The notes: generated by a model from the letters alone, not told the origin. A DNA stretch of 54,676 nt from CAZVRZ01 sp964629965 (GCA_964629965.1 CAZVRZ010000014.1:1-54676), one strand, 5' to 3'. Shown: positions 8,123 through 17,060, counted from the first letter of the stretch. Numbers and translations: made by a program.

Positions 8123-10826
8123 AAGAATACAACGGATTTTCCCCGAAGCCAGATCTAACAGATTCTTTTTTGTGTATGGGATGGGGATTGACGATATTTA
8201 TATATCGCAAGATCGCCGTGAACTCAAGTTTAGCGAAGCTTTATACGAAGAATTAAGCAGGCAAGGTTATCAACGGATCGCATTTTTTGCACCTCATCGT
8301 TCGATCTTCTTCTATGATGAATTATCATACAAATTATCACGCCCGAGTGGTCAAGAAGATCAAAATAGGGACAACTCATCTGGAGCGAATATATTAAAAC
8401 CAGGACCTTTACCAGGAGTGCGTTTGTACACATCTCCCCATCAAGCAGTGATGGGGGATTCAAATCATATCATGGGGGACCTGCATGCACTGCGTATTTT
8501 GGATAAGATGTTTCAAGATGATGGAAAACCAAAGCATGACTTTCTAACTGCCAGTCAGGAAAGAATAAGGACAGCTATCATATTTCTACAAGCAGAAACA
8601 ACCTTACGATATTTTGAAGACACGCGCACACTGGCAGGCTTGGTGGGGGAATGGACCCAATTATCTTCTTCAAACCAGAATGCGGTCTTTTTCATATTCT
8701 CAATCGATGATTATCAAGGATTGGTTGATATTTCTCGGCAAATACAGGTACCCGAAATTCGCAACTTGTTATTACGAAAACAACAAGGAAGCTCTGCTGA
8801 GCATAACCTGGTAGCAATCGGAGGACCAGATGCCAGAGAAATCCGGCGCCTGATCCTTTCACATACCAAATCATCAACTTTACCCCCAGCGAAAGAATTA
8901 GATCGCTTAACGAAAATGATGGCGGCAGAAGGTTGCCAAGCTCGCCTATGGTCTCAGCAAATTCAAGAATCTGCATCCATCAACCTGGCGGAAGCCCGCC
9001 GCAAAGGATGGTTTCGTTCGGTCCAAAACTGCGCTGAAAATGTTTGGGACAGAATGGATCAATTGGTTGGTTTAGAACAGGTAAAACAACGGGTTCGAGA
9101 ATTATCGGCCTGGGTGGAGGTAAGCCAACAACGCCAAAAGGAGAAAGATATGCCTGACCAGCCAATGAACTTGCATATGATCTTCACCGGTAATCCAGGC
9201 ACCGGTAAGACCACAGTCGCTCGCATGGTAGGTGAAATATTACATGATCTTGGTCTATTAGCACGCGGTACATTGATAGAAGTAAAAGCAGCAGACTTGG
9301 TGGCAGATCACATCGGTGGAACAGCGATAAAAACCAACCAAATTATTGACAAAGCGCTCGATGGTGTACTATTTATCGACGAAGCCTATTCTTTGACCGA
9401 AAATGAGCGCGGGCAATATGGGCAAGAAGCTGTCGAGACCTTGTTAACCCGAATGGAGAACGATAAAAATCGACTAGTTGTCATCGCAGCAGGTTACCCA
9501 GATAAAATGGTGAAATTTAGACAATCCAATCCCGGATTATCGAGACGATTTCCGGTTGAAAATGAGATTCATTTCGATGATTTTTCTGCCGAAGAACTAC
9601 ATCATATACTTATAACCTGCCTGGATAAACGCAACCTGGTTCTTGAAAACGAATTTATGGGAATCCTATCTGATTTGGTACGAGCCCTTCATGCTAAACG
9701 GAGTGAGTCATTCGGCAATGCAGGAGAAATGAACAATCTAGCAGAGGCGATTGACCGGCAGCATGCTATCAGGCTGGTCAAAGACCATATCCCACTTACA
9801 TCACTCGTGACACAAGCAGATCTTCCAGAACGGTATCGTTCACACCTACCCTTGAAAACTACCATATCTGAGAGTCCATTCTGTGATTTTGATCAATTAG
9901 TAGGCCTGATAAATGTAAAAACGGTACTCAGGCAAACGATGCGGAAACTAGAATATGAGAATCTTCGATACCAGCATAAAATACCATGCGCAACTCGGCC
10001 CAGGTTACAACACTACGTTTTCATGGGCAACCCGGGCACTGGGAAAACAACTGTGGCGCGCTTATTAGGAAATTTTTACAGGTCGATCGGCTTACTCAGT
10101 CAAGGTCAATGCGTAGAGGTGAGCCGGGCTGATTTGGTGGCAGGATTTGTGGGACAAACTGCACTTCGCACCATGGAAAAAGTACAAGCTGCTCTAGATG
10201 GCGTCTTGTTCATTGATGAAGCTTACACACTTAACCGTGATTCCCAGGGTGGGTTTGGTCAAGAGGCCATCGATACTCTCGTAAAAGCTATGGAAGATCA
10301 TCGGGATCGCCTGGTGGTGGTGGCAGCAGGTTATCCGGAAGAAATGCAATCCTTTTTATATGCCAATCCAGGATTGGTCTCTCGTTTTTCAGACCCAATT
10401 CTATTTCCTGATTATTTGAATGAAGAATTGATCATGATCCTTGAGAATCATGCGATAGCTGAGAATTACCAATTAAAAGGTGAAACCATTGAACAAGCAC
10501 ACGAGTATCTCAAGTATGCAAGACAACGTGATCCGGTGCATTTTGGTAATGCGCGATTAGTTCAAGAATTATTTGAGAGCATGAAAGCGCATGCTGCTGA
10601 AAGAGTCGTTCCGACAATCAAAGCGTTGGATCAAAACCAGATCAACGAGGCATTGACCCAACTTTTACCTGAAGACGTGCCTGTGTATGGAATCCCCATA
10701 AACCGTACCGATATTTCCCGCACCAGCCCAATGACCTATGATCTACCCACTCAAATACAAAACACGGGGCGGCTCCATACCAAATCTCAAGATATTACTT
10801 CCGATTCATCCATTGTGGAGTCATAG
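8109..10826 (+). CDS. Tandem CbbX/SpoVK-like AAA+ ATPase with unique N-terminal domain
   Basis: A 905-residue protein. Residues 1 to ~310 match nothing I know: they begin with a Phe-rich strand (RFFFVYGMGIDD) and contain several alpha/beta-like segments. Two CbbX-like AAA+ modules follow. The first has Walker A GNPGTGKT at 361-368 and Walker B LFIDEA with D424-E425; the second has Walker A at 640-647 and Walker B with D703-E704. Each has a downstream NPGL...RF segment with a likely arginine finger, so both look active. I chose ATG 8109 because CGGAG precedes it. It overlaps the upstream gene by 14 bases and its 3' end overlaps the convergent SPFH-like gene by 40 bases. AAA+ proteins of this family remodel protein complexes; the target is unknown. 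Confidence 0.88.
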   Translation: MRGIERIQRIFPEARSNRFFFVYGMGIDDIYISQDRRELKFSEALYEELSRQGYQRIAFFAPHRSIFFYDELSYKLSRPSGQEDQNRDNSSGANILKPGPLPGVRLYTSPHQAVMGDSNHIMGDLHALRILDKMFQDDGKPKHDFLTASQERIRTAIIFLQAETTLRYFEDTRTLAGLVGEWTQLSSSNQNAVFFIFSIDDYQGLVDISRQIQVPEIRNLLLRKQQGSSAEHNLVAIGGPDAREIRRLILSHTKSSTLPPAKELDRLTKMMAAEGCQARLWSQQIQESASINLAEARRKGWFRSVQNCAENVWDRMDQLVGLEQVKQRVRELSAWVEVSQQRQKEKDMPDQPMNLHMIFTGNPGTGKTTVARMVGEILHDLGLLARGTLIEVKAADLVADHIGGTAIKTNQIIDKALDGVLFIDEAYSLTENERGQYGQEAVETLLTRMENDKNRLVVIAAGYPDKMVKFRQSNPGLSRRFPVENEIHFDDFSAEELHHILITCLDKRNLVLENEFMGILSDLVRALHAKRSESFGNAGEMNNLAEAIDRQHAIRLVKDHIPLTSLVTQADLPERYRSHLPLKTTISESPFCDFDQLVGLINVKTVLRQTMRKLEYENLRYQHKIPCATRPRLQHYVFMGNPGTGKTTVARLLGNFYRSIGLLSQGQCVEVSRADLVAGFVGQTALRTMEKVQAALDGVLFIDEAYTLNRDSQGGFGQEAIDTLVKAMEDHRDRLVVVAAGYPEEMQSFLYANPGLVSRFSDPILFPDYLNEELIMILENHAIAENYQLKGETIEQAHEYLKYARQRDPVHFGNARLVQELFESMKAHAAERVVPTIKALDQNQINEALTQLLPEDVPVYGIPINRTDISRTSPMTYDLPTQIQNTGRLHTKSQDITSDSSIVES

Positions 10827-12124
10827 ACATTACTCATCGACTCCAGGATTTGGCCTGCTTTCAACAAGAACAGGCGCGATGCAGATTCGCTTTGCATCTC
10901 GTTAGAGACACCAGCATCTTGCATCGCCGAGGTGATGGCCATTAACAACTCGGCTTGCGCCTGGGAACGAGCCAACTCGTTAGCTGACTGCCGCTGCGCC
11001 TCGCCATATGAGCGGATCAAATTAGCATCGCCGATCCAGTCAGCTCCCCATGTGCTTATATGTTCATTTTCAACAGCAGGGTCCTCATATGTTAATTGGC
11101 CTATATTGAACCAAACAACCTCGACGCCCAAAGATTTCATCTGTCTTCGAAAGGCAGGTGAAGAGTATGCTTTAGTTATTTCCTTACGAGCATCACCCTT
11201 AGAGCCATCTTCCAGAGTAGGTGAAATCACATCATCCAAGCGCCGAGTGCGGATATGTGTCAATATTTCGGTGTCGAAAGCTTTCTCGATCTGAGTATTC
11301 CATTCTTCCAAACCAGTCGTGCGCACCTTGCGAGTATAGACACTATTACGAACAGCCTGCGATGAATACGGGTAAGGACGGATAGGGCTACGGCCTCCGG
11401 CACCAACCTGGCGGTGGCCAGAATAAATCCGGTAACGGAAATGAACATCCTTGACTGTTACAACAATACCATCCTTTGTCATCGGAGTCAGCTTTTCAAT
11501 ATACCCCTGCTGGTCGTTCAGATTGATGATTTCCTTGATCGTCTCAAATCGGTTAATAAAATGGATTCCAGCCCCTTTGACACTGGAAGGATATCGCAAG
11601 CTCTCAAATAATACTACGCTTTCGGGGCTGATCATGACATATCCCGGCCCGCCTATTTTTGCTAAAGTATTCACTTCGCCTGGTTTGACCTGTTTCTTGC
11701 CTTGCTCAATACGCAGGTATGGATAATCAATTCCGAACAGGCAGTTCATGATGTAATCCAGCCCAAGGCGGTAGCTATCCAACTCGTAAATATCCTGGAT
11801 GTAATGAGCGCCGATGAACAGTCCAACCACCAGGCCAAAAAGCGGCACCAGGAAGAAACGAAAAGACTGAAGAATGAAGCCAGCAATGTGGAGTACTTCC
11901 GGTGGATACCTGGTGTTGAACAGCGGAGAAGTTTCTAGCCAGGTCACCGCGCCATCATACTGCCAAAACTGGATCAGGGCGGTGAATGCCTGGAATCCAA
12001 ACATACCAGCTACCACGATCAAGAATCGCATATTCGCCCAATCGCCGTCCCCCTCCAGGAAACCATTGGCCCAATGACCTAACCGCCAAAAGTATCTTTT
12101 CAACACGTTCTTGATCGCATCCAT
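10787..12124 (-). CDS. SPFH/band-7-like membrane protein (second of pair)
   Basis: A 445-residue membrane protein with two helices (about residues 32-52 and 79-108). A cytoplasmic or peripheral region follows that resembles an SPFH/band-7 fold: strands around DGIVVTVKDVHFRYRIY, then a helix-rich part ending in VEVVWFNIGQL, and an Ala/Gln-rich helix (ANELARSQAQAELL). SPFH proteins oligomerise into membrane rings or microdomains. I place the start at ATG 12124, where CAGGTC lies close upstream; a GTG at 12199 would add 25 residues but overlap the upstream gene by 56 bases. Its stop lies within the convergent AAA+ gene. The function is unknown and the SPFH call rests on pattern only. Confidence 0.7.
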   Translation of the reverse strand: MDAIKNVLKRYFWRLGHWANGFLEGDGDWANMRFLIVVAGMFGFQAFTALIQFWQYDGAVTWLETSPLFNTRYPPEVLHIAGFILQSFRFFLVPLFGLVVGLFIGAHYIQDIYELDSYRLGLDYIMNCLFGIDYPYLRIEQGKKQVKPGEVNTLAKIGGPGYVMISPESVVLFESLRYPSSVKGAGIHFINRFETIKEIINLNDQQGYIEKLTPMTKDGIVVTVKDVHFRYRIYSGHRQVGAGGRSPIRPYPYSSQAVRNSVYTRKVRTTGLEEWNTQIEKAFDTEILTHIRTRRLDDVISPTLEDGSKGDARKEITKAYSSPAFRRQMKSLGVEVVWFNIGQLTYEDPAVENEHISTWGADWIGDANLIRSYGEAQRQSANELARSQAQAELLMAITSAMQDAGVSNEMQSESASRLFLLKAGQILESMSNVYDSTMDESEVIS

Positions 12125-12143
12125 GATCGACCTGACCAGTCCA

Positions 12144-13931
12144 TTAAAACGGTAATAAGCTGTTGTCTTGTTCCGGCGCAGTTGCTGAGCTTTGCTCACC
12201 GCTGCTCATCCATTGGCGCATATCGGTCAATAGATTGACCACTTCGTGCGGCACGAGGAGATTCGTGGTTTTTTCACTGGCAAAGGATTCCAGGGATGCC
12301 AGCAGACGCAGCGCGACAGCATCCTGGGAAACGGATTGATCATCCAGGATGAAAGATAAAGACTGCGCGATTTGCTTTTGTATCTTGATACGAGCATCTG
12401 CCCGCACCCGGATCTGCTCATAGTCGTAAACAGCCAGGGTTTTCTCGGTATCTTTTTGCCAGGGGGCACGCCAGTGCTCGAACAACACCTTACGCACCAG
12501 GGGATTGGCAGGCCGCAGTTCGGGAAAAGATCCTGCGATCACCCGAATGCCCCGATCTCGCAAGACTTTCGATGTGCGCAGAGCAGTGACCGGCAAAATC
12601 TCCAACTGCTCTTCGTTCCACATCTGCCCGACTGCCAAGCGCCGTTCTCCCCAGGGACGCGCAAAGCGGTACGAAAGCACTCCCTGGTTGCGCACTTTCT
12701 TAGAAAAAGCCGGCTTTAGGCGCTGCAAAAGGGGGAAATCTTTCGGATCCTTTGGCTTATACAGATCGGCATAATTTTCAAGCGCCACCATGTTGCGAAA
12801 AGTTTCCACGGCAACCTTGGACGGCAGATCCAGCCAGCTCTCTATTTTATTTTCTTTGGCCAGGCGCGTATCCGCATACACGGCGCGGAACACACGATCT
12901 GGGTCAAAGGGGTACGGCACAGAATATGAAGGTTCTTTCTTCTTTTTGCTTTTCTTATTCTTGTTATCTTCTTCTGCGACCGGCTCGACCGGTTGGCGAT
13001 AGCGGCGCGCAAACTGGTGAATCTCTTGCTTATCGTCGTCATCCAGCTCATCCGAAAAACCGGTGATCTTCCCCTGGGCATCCACATTGACCACCCGCAG
13101 TTGGCTGGCCTGCAGATCACCGCTAAACTCAATGGGATAGCCCACCTTGAGCACATCGGGCGGCTCGGACAAAGAAAAGATACAAATGACATGCCCGAAT
13201 ACTTCAAAACCATCGCGCGACATGGCAGTCGTAAAAGGCTGCACGCGGAACTGGCGACGCAGGCTGACCACCCCGCGCACCTTTTCTCCATACTGGGTAA
13301 AGACAATACCCGGGCCAGATGCCCGAGCAATCTCTTGCTCCTTGCCTTTCTCGCGTTCGATGACGCCACCAACCATCCCATAAATAGAACGGCGGAAAAT
13401 ACCGCGCTGTTGATATGCAAAATAAGAGGGGCGAGATTCGCTATCCGGATTGCCATCGTCTTCAGCCATATCGGAGATGAAGGGCTGTCTTTCCAGCACA
13501 ATAGCCGAAGTCAGATCGACCAGGGCTACGCCAGGACGAGAATTTTTCAATTCTTCGGGATTGGCGACTTCCTTTCCCTCCTGGATAAAAACAGCCGGTC
13601 CGTGGCTGTTGAAAAAGTACATGAACAAACGAGCAAAAACATTGCGGCGCTCTTCCCAGGTACGTACAGGCAAAACAAACTGTGAAACCAGCGCCACCCC
13701 CAGGATAAAGAATAATGGCAGGCCGATACAATTGATAAAAGTAACCAATACTCCCCGGCGAATCTCCATATTCCGCAGAGCATCGCCTGTCATCGGGTTA
13801 GCCCCAAGAAACCAGAGTACGGCTTGCCTCAGGTCTGGCAACAACCAGATAAACCAGAAAAACAAAATGGCCATCGGGATGAGCCTACGCCAGAAACGGG
13901 CTTTCTTATAAACGGGTGTGGGTTTAAGCAC
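12144..13931 (-). CDS. SPFH/band-7-like membrane protein (first of pair)
   Basis: A 595-residue protein with two membrane helices (about residues 17-33 and 58-88). A beta-rich region around VSLRRQFRVQPFTTAMSRDG follows, which looks like the start of a band-7 domain. It is interrupted by a charged insert containing a lysine cluster (NKNKKSKKKKEP), and a long helical region comes after. The start is a GTG preceded by GGGAG at 10 bases. A good minus-strand promoter lies just upstream (13954-13983). It is followed by a second protein of the same architecture, so the two probably form a hetero-oligomer. No partner protease such as NfeD is present. The assignment is moderate and the function unknown. 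Confidence 0.72.
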   Translation of the reverse strand: MLKPTPVYKKARFWRRLIPMAILFFWFIWLLPDLRQAVLWFLGANPMTGDALRNMEIRRGVLVTFINCIGLPLFFILGVALVSQFVLPVRTWEERRNVFARLFMYFFNSHGPAVFIQEGKEVANPEELKNSRPGVALVDLTSAIVLERQPFISDMAEDDGNPDSESRPSYFAYQQRGIFRRSIYGMVGGVIEREKGKEQEIARASGPGIVFTQYGEKVRGVVSLRRQFRVQPFTTAMSRDGFEVFGHVICIFSLSEPPDVLKVGYPIEFSGDLQASQLRVVNVDAQGKITGFSDELDDDDKQEIHQFARRYRQPVEPVAEEDNKNKKSKKKKEPSYSVPYPFDPDRVFRAVYADTRLAKENKIESWLDLPSKVAVETFRNMVALENYADLYKPKDPKDFPLLQRLKPAFSKKVRNQGVLSYRFARPWGERRLAVGQMWNEEQLEILPVTALRTSKVLRDRGIRVIAGSFPELRPANPLVRKVLFEHWRAPWQKDTEKTLAVYDYEQIRVRADARIKIQKQIAQSLSFILDDQSVSQDAVALRLLASLESFASEKTTNLLVPHEVVNLLTDMRQWMSSGEQSSATAPEQDNSLLPF

Positions 13932-13953
13932 GTTGATTTAACTCCCAAAATTC

Positions 13954-13983
13954 AGTATATCCTTGCACGCATTAATTTGTCAA
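13954..13983 (-). promoter_or_regulatory. Promoter of the SPFH-like pair
   Basis: Read on the minus strand, TTGACA (complement of 13978-13983), an 18-base spacer and TATACT (complement of 13954-13959) lie 22 bases before the GTG start at 13931. The -35 is a perfect consensus match. This separates the SPFH pair from the regulation of the convergent AAA+ operon. Confidence 0.65.
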
Positions 13984-14090
13984 GCGAAGGACGAAATTCG
14001 TGCGCCCAACAATCGCTGCACATTGGCCTAACGCACGAAAATTATTTGTTACAATACAGTTCTAAAAAATACTTCGTATCAGGAGGCTAT

Positions 14091-15308
14091 ATGTCGCAAT
14101 ACCCCGGTAAAGGGAAAGTGGCAGTTCTAAAAACATCGCCCGAGACGGTTTTAGAAGACATTCAAAAAGTGATGAGGATGGCAGGCTTGGAAGAGGCGCT
14201 GCCGAAAGAGAATCGCACCGGCCTGAAGATCAACATCTCATGGCAGACCTGGTACCCGGCCTGCTCGTCAACCCCCTGGCAGATCGAAGGCGCTATACAG
14301 GCCTTGCAGAACGCCGGCTACACCGACCTGGTGGGCGTACACAATGATACTGTAGTTGTCAATACTGCCGATGGAGAACGCAACAACAAGCATCGCCACG
14401 TTACAGACAAGTATGACATCCCTTGCCTGTATCTATACAATGAAGATTTTGAATGGATGGAATATGTTCCCAAGAAACGCCCGTTCCTGGTGTTAGACAA
14501 AGTGTACCCGCAGGGAGTATTTATCCCAAAATCACTGGTGGGGATAAATATGATCCACTTGCCCACGGTTAAAACGCATGTCTTCACCACCATCACCGGT
14601 GCGATGAAGAACGCCTTTGGCGGGCTGCTGCACCGCAACCGCCACTGGACGCACTCCGTGATCCACGATACGCTGATCGATCTATTGAGCATTCAACAAG
14701 AAATACATCCCGGATTGTTTGCCTTGATGGATGGTACCTTTGCGGGCGACGGTCCTGGACCGCGCGCCATGCGTTGGCATGAGAAAAACATCATCTTGGC
14801 CTCAGCCGACCAGGTGGCGATCGATGCCGTGTCCGCGAAGTTGCAAGGCTTCGACCCGCTGAGCATTCGCTTCCTGCGCGGCGCGCACGAGCTTGGGCTG
14901 GGCGTGGCTGACCCGCGCCAGATCGATATCGTAGGCTACGATATCGATCTGGAAGAACCGTGGAATTTCGTGCAGGAAGATACCTTTGCCAGCCGCGGCC
15001 AGAAGATGATCTATCACGGCCCGCTAAAGCCTTTTGAGAAGCTGCTGCTGCAAAGCCCGCTGGTGCCGTGGTCCTATTTTGCCAGTAACTTCTACCACAA
15101 CGTGTACTGGTATCCCTTCTTGGGCCGGCCGCGTGTGGAAGCTGCCCTGCAAACACGCTGGGGACAGTTATTCCAAAAATACGGTGACGGCGAAGTGGTA
15201 ATGCCAGGCATGGAGCCGAAGACGATTGCCCAGGCAGCTCTCGGGTTGGGACTGGCCGCGGCCGGGCTGGTGGGATTGGCGCTGCTCCTGAAACGGATGC
15301 ACAGGTAA
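14091..15308 (+). CDS. DUF362 domain protein with C-terminal membrane anchor
   Basis: A 405-residue DUF362 protein. Typical segments are the N-terminal KVAVLKTSPETVL, the NISWQTWYPACSSTPW region, LPTVKTHVFTTITGAMKNAFGGL, and DGTFAGDGPGPR followed by DQVAIDAVSAKL. Many DUF362 proteins carry a ferredoxin-like 4Fe-4S region; no such cysteine cluster is seen here. The last ~25 residues form one hydrophobic helix ending in KRMHR, a tail anchor. AGGAGG at 14081-14086 sets the start at 14091; the frame is open further upstream but overlaps the divergent SPFH promoter. The flippase-like gene begins 4 bases after the stop. The biochemical function is unknown. Confidence 0.85.
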   Translation: MSQYPGKGKVAVLKTSPETVLEDIQKVMRMAGLEEALPKENRTGLKINISWQTWYPACSSTPWQIEGAIQALQNAGYTDLVGVHNDTVVVNTADGERNNKHRHVTDKYDIPCLYLYNEDFEWMEYVPKKRPFLVLDKVYPQGVFIPKSLVGINMIHLPTVKTHVFTTITGAMKNAFGGLLHRNRHWTHSVIHDTLIDLLSIQQEIHPGLFALMDGTFAGDGPGPRAMRWHEKNIILASADQVAIDAVSAKLQGFDPLSIRFLRGAHELGLGVADPRQIDIVGYDIDLEEPWNFVQEDTFASRGQKMIYHGPLKPFEKLLLQSPLVPWSYFASNFYHNVYWYPFLGRPRVEAALQTRWGQLFQKYGDGEVVMPGMEPKTIAQAALGLGLAAAGLVGLALLLKRMHR

Positions 15309-15312
15309 CTGC

Positions 15313-16278
15313 GTGGAAAAAGCTGCTTCACTCCCGCGCCGCCTGGCGCCCGGCTTGGTTTTTGGGTTCATCGTTTTCATCATCCTGGCACTGATCGGTG
15401 ATCTGAAACAGGTGGGCGCCCAGGTGATGCACTTCCGGTGGGCTTATTACCCGTTCGTGCTGCTGCTCACGTTATTCAATTACGCCCTGCGCTTTATAAA
15501 ATTTCACTACTACCTGGGACAGGTAGGCGTGCACAACTTTGCCTGGCAAGAAAGCGCCCGGCTGTTCGTGGCCGGCTTCCCGCTGGCAATGACGCCCGGC
15601 AAAGTGGGCGAGGTGCTGAAAGGGGTGTGGATTGAGCAAAAGACGGGACTGCCGGTGGCACGCGGCGTGGCAGTGGTGGTAGCAGAGCGCATCAGCGATG
15701 GGTTGGCGGTATTAATGCTGTCGCTGCTGGGCGTGATCGCCTATCCGCGTTATTGGCCGGCTTTCGCGCTGCTCTTCGGCATCCTGGCGGGCGTGGTGAT
15801 CGTCTCGCAGATCCGGCCGCTGGCGCTGAAACTGCTGAGCCTGGGCGAACGGCTGCCGCTGCTGCAAAAAACCGTGCACACACTGCGCGAGTTCTACGAG
15901 GGATCGTTCAGCCTGTTCCGCCCACGTGCAACCCTGACCGGCGTCGGGTTGGGCACCATCTCCTGGCTCGGCGAAGGATTGGGCATGTACCTGATCCTGC
16001 TCGGGCTGGGTGTGACTCCCAGCTGGAAAGCGTTGTTGATCGCGGTGTTTGCATTGTCCTTTGCGACTGCGGTGGGCGGCGCGTCGGCGCTGCCCGGTGG
16101 ACTGGGCGCAGCAGAGGCCTCCATCGCCGGGATACTGGCGCTGCTGCTCGGCCTGGGGGCAGATACGGCCGCGACTGCAACCCTGTTGATCCGTTTTGCC
16201 ACTCTGTGGTTTGGCGTTTCGCTGGGCTTGATCGTTTGGACTTTTTCCCACGACCTGTTAGGAGCAAAACCTGCATGA
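15313..16278 (+). CDS. Flippase-like integral membrane protein (UPF0104/LPG synthase TM family)
   Basis: A 321-residue protein with about eight membrane helices and the family signature of the lysylphosphatidylglycerol-synthase transmembrane domain. This includes the segment AGFPLAMTPGKVGEVLKG and the later GGASALPGGLGAAEASI. Members include lipid flippases and synthase membrane domains; the aminoacyl-transfer domain of MprF is absent. GTG start, 4 bases after the DUF362 stop; its own stop overlaps the PHP gene by 4 bases (ATGA). The three genes are therefore one operon, possibly acting on lipid or lipid-linked phosphate substrates (inference). Confidence 0.85.
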   Translation: MEKAASLPRRLAPGLVFGFIVFIILALIGDLKQVGAQVMHFRWAYYPFVLLLTLFNYALRFIKFHYYLGQVGVHNFAWQESARLFVAGFPLAMTPGKVGEVLKGVWIEQKTGLPVARGVAVVVAERISDGLAVLMLSLLGVIAYPRYWPAFALLFGILAGVVIVSQIRPLALKLLSLGERLPLLQKTVHTLREFYEGSFSLFRPRATLTGVGLGTISWLGEGLGMYLILLGLGVTPSWKALLIAVFALSFATAVGGASALPGGLGAAEASIAGILALLLGLGADTAATATLLIRFATLWFGVSLGLIVWTFSHDLLGAKPA

Positions 16279-16967
16279 GCACTTCCACAACGTCTCCCGC
16301 CCGCCTGCAAGTGGATTTTCACTGCCACACCATCTATTCCAAAGACAGCCTGACGCGGCCCGAGCAGCTTTTGACAACCTGCCAACGTAAGGGGATCGAT
16401 CGGGTGGTGATCACCGATCACAATACCATTGCCGGCGCACTACAGGCCCAGAAGTTGGACCCGGTGCGCTTTATTGTGGGCGAAGAGATCAAGACCAGCA
16501 ACGGCAGCGAGATTCTGGCGGCTTACGTAAAAGAAGAAATACCCAAAGGCCTGGCACCTATGGAAGCGATCGAGCGCCTGCGCCAGCAAGATGCGTTCAT
16601 CAGCGTTTCGCATCCCTTCGACAGGCTGCGCAAGGGGCATTGGGAGTTGGAGGCGCTGCTGGAGATTCTTCCGTACGTAGACGCTCTAGAGACCTTCAAT
16701 GCGCGCTGCCTGGACGCCGGGTTCAACTCACAGGCGCAGGAGTTTGCCCGCCAGCACAACCTACCCGGCACAGCCGGATCCGACGCGCATACGGTGATGG
16801 AGGTAGGCAGCGCCGCGCTGCTGCTGCCAGGTTTTAACGATGCGGCCTCGCTGCGCCAGGCAGTGCGGGTGGGGGAGGTTACGGGGAAGCTGATGCCTTT
16901 CTGGGTGCACTTCCTATCGCGCTATGCGGTGTGGTATAAAGAGAGCAGAAGAAAACAGAGCGTTTAA
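16275..16967 (+). CDS. PHP domain phosphoesterase
   Basis: A 230-residue PHP-superfamily protein. Metal-binding motifs are visible: H16 and H18 in VDFHCHTIYSKDS, then VITDHNTIAG, the GEEI acidic residue, ISVSHPFDRLR, and near the end GTAGSDAHT. Such proteins hydrolyse phosphoesters (histidinol phosphatase-like, or nucleotidase-like as in the YciV group). The frame is open upstream, inside the flippase gene, but ATG 16275 overlaps that gene's stop in the usual ATGA form and begins just before the PHP fold. The substrate is unknown. Confidence 0.87.
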   Translation: MSTSTTSPARLQVDFHCHTIYSKDSLTRPEQLLTTCQRKGIDRVVITDHNTIAGALQAQKLDPVRFIVGEEIKTSNGSEILAAYVKEEIPKGLAPMEAIERLRQQDAFISVSHPFDRLRKGHWELEALLEILPYVDALETFNARCLDAGFNSQAQEFARQHNLPGTAGSDAHTVMEVGSAALLLPGFNDAASLRQAVRVGEVTGKLMPFWVHFLSRYAVWYKESRRKQSV

Positions 16968-17060
16968 GAAGAATCAAATAATAAGTAAGGGATCCTATCT
17001 TAGGATTCGAACCGAAGAACTCCGGTCTTGATCGCGAAAAAAAACACCGACAAAATCCCC

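Noticed and set aside
8109..10826. Reading the AAA+ gene as a Rubisco activase CbbX
   Set aside because: CbbX is about 300 residues with one AAA+ module and sits with Rubisco genes; this protein has two modules and no cbbL or cbbS nearby.
8109..10826. Reading the AAA+ gene as EccA of a type VII secretion system
   Set aside because: No EssC/EccC-type ATPase, WXG100 proteins or EccB/D/E genes are in the window.
13824..14090. N-terminal extension of the DUF362 protein
   Set aside because: The extension overlaps the divergent SPFH gene and its promoter; AGGAGG marks 14091.
16992..17006. Hairpin ATCCTA-TCT-TAGGAT after the PHP gene as terminator
   Set aside because: Only 6 bp in the stem and no U-tract, so termination is not supported.
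17003..17013. GGATTCGAACC, the complement of a tRNA T loop, near tRNA-Leu
   Set aside because: Only 11 bases match; the stem around it has mismatches and no acceptor or anticodon arm follows, so a tRNA remnant or integration site is not supported.
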